Notes under the pieces: model-generated | Databases searched by the model: none | Seen by the model: only the letters and a program-made list of their open reading frames with translations | What the model was told of the DNA's origin: nothing | NCBI GenBank assembly: GCA_021234155.1 | Contig: JAJEKV010000510.1 | Coordinates: 62,001-126,000 of the forward strand | Source of the DNA: Isoetes taiwanensis | Taxonomy: Eukaryota; Streptophyta; Lycopodiopsida; Isoetales; Isoetaceae | Length of the DNA stretch: 64,000 bases | Reading direction: 5' to 3' | Shown here: positions 57,500-64,000 of the stretch, piece after piece | Layout of the letters: each line of letters begins with the position of its first letter | Position numbering within the stretch: the first letter of the stretch is position 1 | Translations under genes and position numbers: made by a program

Positions 57500-59507
57500 G
57501 AGTGTTGCAGCAGTCCCGTTTGAAGATTTCCTTCTAAAAAACATATTAATTATTTGAAATGGCCATTTTGTGGGTTAAGTCCAAAAACTCATGGTGATTA
57601 CAATTTAGCTCCCATTTATTTTTTACCACTGCATCAAGATACCAACTGCTTGACTGAAACTACTTGAAGGTGAATTGAAAATCTAATGCCTCTTCAAAAT
57701 TTGATATACTACAATATTAGGGTAATTTTTGTTGCATTACACATCTCCATACTCATCATTTGCGATATTCTATCAAGCTTTCTTCATAGTACATAAAAAT
57801 TTAGCACGATATAAAGGTGAATATTATCCTACTGAGAGATCTACAATTCAAAAGTAGATCTTTCTCATTTCAAGGTTGTTAAGGATGTTGGTAAAGTATC
57901 CAAAGCAAGCATCTTCTTAGAATTCTTAGACTATCATTTGTTTCCTTTTATTGTGAAGGTAAGCATCCACTCTTGTTCTGAATATCAATCAAACAAATTT
58001 TGCAGATTTTAATTGAAGATAAGTGAAGGCGAATTAAAAATCTAATGCCTCCTCAAAATTTGATATAGTACAATATTCAGGATAATTTCTGTTGCATTAC
58101 ACATCTCCATACCCAAATTGGGATCATGAACAACAAAGAACCTCTACAAAAGCTTGCTTTTTATGTTAAGGCAATGAGAACTGTTGACTTGCTAATCTCA
58201 CTATACCAAGAACTTTTGCAGAAGCTATCTATTTCTCTTGGTGACAATAATCAGCCCTTGTGTGCACATGGTAGTGCATGGAAAGGATCGTAAAAAATCA
58301 AGCAATTTCTAGATTTATGCTCCCAGGATCCTGCATCGGTTTCAATGAGTTCAATTTAATAGCAGGAATGCTTCAGAACATGGCTGACATGAATCATTGT
58401 GGTAAAAATTTGTATATAAGTCCAATGTTTTGTGGTTTGCTACAATGTTACAATATGTCTGTTACATATTTAACAATGCAAAAGGAACCAAATTTTAGCA
58501 AGACTTTGCAAATAAAGAACATTGCAAAATATATAGAGGCATGCTTTTCAATGTAATTACAAAGTCCGTACACACGCTCCATAAAGCCATTCTTTAAACC
58601 TACATGCTCCATTACTTATAAAGCATCAATTTTATCTTTCATAGTTATAATGCTAGAGTCCTTTGTAGTTCGATTCTTGCATGCCACCTTAGAATAGAGA
58701 AGCATCTGCGAAACAGTTGGGTTACAATCTATGACAATATGGCAGGACGAAAAACAAACGGACCATGTAAATGCTTTATATATCCTTTTTTGATGTACTA
58801 TGATTATCAGAACTGACTCTGAGCACTTTACGAAAGAACAAATTTGTTCCTGTGCTCTCGAAAAGAAACATGCATAAAATCTAGAATTGAGACAAAGAAC
58901 TTACAAATATAGAGGAATAACTCACTCGCAGACATAAAGAATTATGCAAAGCATGTCTACTTAATCGCTACTTGCATGATCGGAATCTATTTTTTTGTAT
59001 AAAGAAAAAAGTCTAAAAGCAAACATGGGAGGAATGTTGCAGAATTCAATGTATGACTTGTTAACTTTTATATTGTTTAGGCTCCTCTTTGCAACGATCC
59101 AAGTTCATAGCACGGCCTTGTAACATGTCTGAGGAAATAAAAAATTCCATCATTTTTTTGCTCTTTTAGATGCCATAAGACGACGTTTTCACACAAATAG
59201 AATAATACCCCTAATTTAATAGACCTATTTGTCAAGATTGAAAGCTTATCTTCTCCATTCTAAAAGGTTTGGACCTATCAAAAGTAAGATCATCGTATTC
59301 TAGTGCCAAAGGCAATCCATAAAAAGAAACAGAAAAAGCATTTGATTGCTTCTAAATGATTTTGCCAAAGCAAATGCTCTGGACCAGGACCGGATTGTTG
59401 GATCATTACATTCATAAATAAGTTTCTTCATAAAGGCCCTCAAGTTTGGTAATAGTAACAGAATCATTTAGATAGAAACTAAGATATGAGATTTAACCAA
59501 CAATAAC
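57500..59507. other. Intergenic with one direct-repeat pair
   Basis: No gene is recognised. Blocks of about 95 bases at 57665-57760 and 58025-58118 share AAATCTAATGCCTC and GTTGCATTACACATCTCCAT. They are direct repeats about 360 bases apart, perhaps remnants of a repeat pair around an insert. Confidence 0.6.
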
Positions 59508-60343
59508 AAGGTGCTGCGCACGACGGGTTGCCCTCCGGTGGCCCGAAAGTGTGTTTTCATGTTTCGTCTTTTTGTGTCAGATAAGCAGATTTGAGTGACT
59601 AGTTTTCAGCACGGTATTTAGTATCAGATCCCTTTGAAATTGCAAAATTAAACAAGCAAATTCAACAAACATTAACTAGTCCACAAGTATTAATACAAAT
59701 CTGAACTCTCTACTTGCTAAGGAAATGAGAATCAACAAAAACTATGGTACCTAGAAGTTATGACTCTGTACTTTATAAAGCAAGCAAACTCTAATATATC
59801 CACAAAGCTAGACTCTTATAAAAGATAAGTGCAACAGGCTAATATCTAAACAAGAGGAAAAATAATATTGGATCTAAAATGCTTCCAAAGATAACCTTCC
59901 ATTTAGTAAACCTTAAACTCCACCACTTAACACATCTTGCATTGGAAAAAATCTGCAAGCTTTGTGTTCACCACTTTTATTTATCATTATTACCACTACG
60001 GGTTTATCTAATGCACCATAAACCATGAAATTTTGAGTGGTATAAAAAAATTATGTTTTAATCTAAATGAACGAAATGTGTTAAGAAAAAATTAATCTTC
60101 ATATCTTCCTAATTCTAATGTTCCCATGCATTGTAGCATGAGTAAAATCATCCATGTATAGATGTGGGTTGCCTTATAGCTTTCAAATATACCTTTAGCT
60201 TCCTAAAGTATGACCCAAAAAAGGGCAACATGTGCATACAATGATATAGATATATGTCTATGCTATGGCATTTTAGCATTGCACTAAGGATTGCAGGGAG
60301 CAAGATATTTTACCGACCGGATCTTGTCATAGTGCCGCATACT

Positions 60344-60679
60344 CTAGAGGCAAATTACAGCCATGCCAAGATCGTCATCACCCAAGGCACATCTTGTTAT
60401 CATTTTAAGCCATAATGCCACCTCCTTCGGTGGCTTATCAAAGATCTGACGAGTCTCCTCCATGTTTTCATGCCTTTGCAAACATATTATTTTCGGTTCG
60501 CTTAACAAGTTCACGCATGCACCTGTCATGCTCTCTTTAACTCCAACGCTACCACATGCTTTGAAAATGCTTGAGGATGTAATTTCATTTTGCATATCAT
60601 TGCATCTTTGTAAAGCAAAAACCCTTGTCATGTTGAGCATATAATGAAACTCGTGATATCGGTTGGGCCCTAGACACAT
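60344..60679 (-). pseudogene. PPR protein fragment inside element B
   Basis: The 111-codon minus-strand stretch reads like about two PPR motifs of a plant organelle RNA-binding protein: SSIFKACGSVGVKESM, then ENMEETRQIFDKPPKEVALW and LKMITRCALGDD. Family members are usually several hundred residues, so this is a fragment without N- or C-terminal parts. It lies entirely between the ends of element B and is most simply a captured piece. Confidence 0.75.
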
Positions 60680-62104
60680 CTATTGCCACAATAGCAATTG
60701 CTTTTCCATAGCCAAGCTCTTTTTGCACTAATACTTCATATTGCAATTGCAAGTGAGATGTTATATCTATCGGACATTTATTCCATCACATTGTTTTGTG
60801 AGCTTTTACACAATCTTATCTTTGTCCCACCTTCAAGTTCCCGTAACCTAATGTGTCAAACCTTATACATCATTTGATGCTTAGCTTGTAAGATAAATAG
60901 TTCTTATTTATGTTTCAACTTCTTAACATGTTCAAATTCATAGCAATTATGGGAAATAAATCATTGAAGAAGACTTTACCATATGTTCTTTTTGAATGAG
61001 CAAAAGCACAAAGAATATCTTTTCTCGCTTCTTCTTTGGCACATCAAATTTTCACAAAGATACTATGTGATAGCATTCATACGTTGATTGCATCACCTCT
61101 TTATTTCTCGAGACACTCAAGGTTGTAGTCTACATCCCTATGTCATCGCTTGAATTACTCCGTAATATATATATAGTTAAATAAACTTCCAAATGGGCTC
61201 CTTTCTTTAAACAATCTAGACTACATGTTCAACCGGGCTTATCCAGGTTCTTTTGATTTGAAAGATCGGTTGCCCCGAGAGCTTTGGTCATTAAACAAAT
61301 GCGAACAAGACATATGCAAGATATGATCTCTATTTTGCAAGAAAGAATGAGAGTGATAAATAAATACCCTTGTTGAACTTAAGGTGGTTGGTATTAATGC
61401 CAATTATTCCGAAGCAAAGCAGCCATTTTTGCACCTATCATAACCTCGCATAAAAAATAATTGTGTCAATAAAATGCACATGTGCAACATTACGTTTAAT
61501 ATAAATTGAAAAACCTTAACAGAAGTCCAAGTGCACCTAGACCAAAGACTGCAATGGCGGACTACTTTCAGTGTTTATACATAACAATAGAGATTGAAGT
61601 GCAAAGCACAATAGAATCACATATCCTTCCCAGCATGTAACATTTGTGTGATAGAGTGGAGTGTGAGTAATTTTAATTCGAACTTCTCCAGCCGAGGAGG
61701 ATCAACTTGGCATTTTTCCCGAAAAAATCAAGAAATGGAAACTTCCATCTTAAACCCTTTCATGTTGCAACTGAACATAACTTGACACAAATGAATAACC
61801 CATACGAAAATAAGAAAAGGCAATCACAAACAACATACAGGAGTATTGAATCTATTACACAAATACTAGAAATTAAGCAAGACAAGGTCAGTGCACAACA
61901 ACATTAGCATTTTACAAATTCTATAATACTACATAGATATGTTGTGCCTTTTAGAATGTCCTGAGATGAGATTTGTGAGAAAAAGGTACCTATTCCGGTG
62001 CCTAGCCTCCATGACACTATATCATGGTCTCGCATCTTAATAATATATAGGAAGCATGGGTTCCAATGGATCCGGATGTGGCCATGGTCCACCAAAATAT
62101 CATG

Positions 62105-62174
62105 CCTACCAACATGGACATGGTCAGTCTTTGGGTTTTACAACCGCCTACCAACATGGACATGGTCGGTCTTG
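62105..62174. repeat. Short direct repeat inside element B
   Basis: CTACCAACATGGACATGGTC occurs at about 62105 and about 62151, 46 bases apart. Confidence 0.9.
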
Positions 62175-62585
62175 TTTTTTTCTGACCTCTTCTGAAATCT
62201 ACGAACCGTAGATAGCTTAACGAAGGAGTATTTCCCCTGCTATATGTCTCAATACTTGATGATAGAACACCCGTAGGAAAAGCTTGAGGCTGCTTAGATA
62301 TAAGCATGGATTCACCGGAAAAGACGAAACCTAAGGCAAGGCTAGCTATACACGCTACTATATGAAGAAACAACCGGAAAAACGAGAACCCATTGGATGC
62401 CCACCCAAATGTTTCTAATTCCGAACTCTTTTTTTCTATATAGCCATAAGCAAATTTATCGCCTCCTCGCCGTGTTCTTATTCATCAGATTGAGCCGCCA
62501 GCCATCTTGGCCCGTAACATCCTTGATCCACAACGCAACTGACCGTGCATTTACAAGGAACAAAGGGTTTTTAGCAGTCATCAAC

Positions 62586-62621
62586 ATATACTGAGTATAT
62601 TCCAGCATATACTCAGTATAT
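62586..62621. repeat. 15-base perfect stem hairpin near the right end of element B
   Basis: ATATACTGAGTATAT, loop TCCAGC, ATATACTCAGTATAT. The matching place in element A (37343-37384) has GCATATTCT paired with AGAATATGC, so the structure is kept although the sequence has changed. Confidence 0.85.
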
Positions 62622-62673
62622 CCCACAAACCCACATAAACGAGGGTTTGCCCCCCTAGGGGCAACCCAAAAAG

Positions 62674-63390
62674 CTTGACCGCATGCATGCCTTCTGAAAT
62701 GTGTTATATGCAAAAGGAAAAAAGATGAACTTTCTTGAATTTTCGAAAGGAGCTGAGAGTCATCATCCTCATCCAAATAACTTCCGGATTGTGATAACAG
62801 AGATTAAAAATTGGAGCTCGTTGCGAATGATGAAGAGAAGTAGAAGATGTTCTCACCTTCTCACCGCCTCATGATTAATCTATATCACTATAATTCAATG
62901 CCACACACCTGCATTCTTACTGGGGTCTAGCAGATATCAAGGTCTAGTTGGTCTAAGTAGTCCATGGGGTCTAGACAAAGTACATTGTGCATGATTTAGC
63001 ATATACTTTAATGCAGGAAAACATGCCAGTATGAGATATGTTGACTGATAACCATTTCGGTAGAGCATACGTTTTGGCAATCTAAATAACTTTGAACACT
63101 ATGAACTTACCTAAGATACGTTCAATGACATTCTAATGTGATATTCCATGAGGGGAGCGAGCTATGCAGAGCTATACAATACCATTATATGCATGTACGT
63201 AAGATGGAATGTAGCAGGGCGACACTGCATGCCATTCACTTTACTGGCTCTTCTCGCTCTTCATACTATCTAATTCCGAACTAACATGCGCTATCAGATG
63301 GTCAATCTAGACCTGATCTGGAAATGGCAAGAACCAGTAGCTACATTTGCAATAATCCATAGTACAGCTTTTGGATGAGGTTCAACTTAC
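62674..63390. other. Possible intron or 3' part of the edge gene
   Basis: No firm gene. On the minus strand, 62700-62860 reads DEDDDSQLLSKIQESSS, which could be a further exon of the gene at 63391-64000, but splice sites were not fixed. Confidence 0.3.
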
Positions 63391-64000
63391 TTGTGCAGCT
63401 CCTTGGACATTTCCTCCAATGTAAGACCTTGTCCATAACTTTTTGCAGTAGTCTTTCCAGCAATTCTATATCAGTGAAGTCCTGCATTTCTCTCCAGACG
63501 ATTATGGTCATCTTTTTTTTTGGAACATCGGAGCTCTTCTTCCTGTCTGAGACCTTTCCTTTGCTTTTTAACTCCTCGCGCTCAATTATATTGAATATCT
63601 CATTCTGGAGTTCCCAGATCTATACTTGCAATTGAAAAAATATTAGTGGGAGACAATAAAACTTATTCCAGAATACAAGTAGAACTTACTCTGCCGTCTC
63701 TAAATGCAAGTTGGAACCAATTGTCGTGGCTTATCAGAGACTGCCTTTTGTTTGCCTCATCATACTTGAGGCAGCACTCGATAACACATGCCTCTTTTAG
63801 CTCCAACGAGTTGGCCGGTTTCTTAAGATCTTTTCCATATTTTTCTTTAAAAATAATGTACTCCCTGTGCATGAACCTTATCTTGTCGACGAAGCTCATT
63901 TTCAGTTTGTACTCGTTGTCAGCATTGTGCATGTTGGCAACGATCTTTGCTTCTTCGTCTGTCAAGCCACAATAAACAGCGCAGAGGACAGATAGGTATC
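63391..64000 (-). CDS. Unrecognised protein, partial, at least two exons
   Basis: Exon 63690-64000 (5' part outside the window) encodes a Cys- and Glu-rich helical segment starting YLSVLCAVYCGLTDEEAKIV, with ANMHNADNEYK and IRFMHREYIIFKEKYGK. It joins in phase across a 70-base GT-AG intron (63620-63689) to exon 63391-63619, which encodes IWELQNEIFNIIEREELKSK and a Lys-rich stretch. That exon ends at a possible GTAAGT donor (63385-63390), though the frame reaching the donor would need a one-base shift. The GLTDEEA...HN pattern recalls ParB-like or transposon-associated proteins of unknown role, but I cannot name the family. Confidence 0.45.

Larger units (their letters stand above)
59508..62673. 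mobile_element. Element B: relative of element A, carrying a PPR fragment
   Basis: The left edge is AAGGTGCTGCGCACGACGGG then TTGCCCTCC, and the right edge is GGTTTGCCCCCCTAGGGGCA then ACCCAAAAAG. Both match element A over about 55-70 bases, in the same order and orientation, while the interiors are unrelated. A long hairpin (62586-62621) lies about 50 bases before the right end; element A has a similar one. It is about 3.2 kb. No protein for mobility was found, so movement would depend on an element elsewhere in the genome. Confidence 0.6.

Overview
The window is nuclear DNA of a land plant. It is AT-rich, intron-bearing and dominated by transposable elements, with one clearly readable host gene. 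The host gene is a plant-type PA-TM-RING (RMR) receptor, and the captured gene scraps are of SRP-receptor-alpha and PPR type. Large nested repeats, long introns and the style of the PPR fragment suggest a seed-free vascular plant such as a fern, but this is an inference.

Positions 1-28334 hold a nested retroelement block. Two internal regions of one Ty3/gypsy family, both on the minus strand, are separated and bounded by about 2.1 kb LTRs (1-572 partial, 15339-17456, 24044-28334), giving LTR-internal-LTR-internal-LTR. Both copies look young but broken. The left copy is split by a 7.9 kb terminal-inverted-repeat DNA transposon (3244-11108) with a decayed multi-exon transposase. The right LTR is split by a 2.2 kb LINE (24433-26599) with an AAATC-repeat tail. 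The block landed in an older L1-type LINE relic (28335-29800, plus strand).

Positions 29800-43400 are intergenic. A pair of AT-rich, MITE-like units at 31159-37640 is split by element A (31548-37433), which has hairpin ends and carries intron-containing pieces of the SRP receptor alpha gene. Further on are a 120-base foldback (39495-39615), three diverged copies of a roughly 1.1 kb segment, and a 54-base minisatellite.

Positions 44573-48550 are the host RMR gene on the minus strand: four coding exons, 379 residues, open throughout. Intron 2 holds an opposite-strand scrap of a RING exon that is perfectly complementary to the last 23 coding bases of exon 3 and the first base of the donor.

Positions 48550-64000 are again mostly repeats. 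They include a 159-base tandem duplication and a decayed gene for an HUH (Rep-like, YxxK) endonuclease with hairpins downstream (53912-55673), which is the most unusual item in the window. A classic Helitron 3' terminus (56169-56198), a miniature LTR element (TRIM, 56421-57484) and element B (59508-62673) follow. Element B shares its end sequences with element A and carries a PPR fragment. The right edge holds part of an unrecognised gene on the minus strand (63391-64000).

So apart from RMR and the edge gene, the window records mobile elements inserting into one another. At least three superfamilies appear to have moved after the LTR array formed or have carried off host gene DNA.
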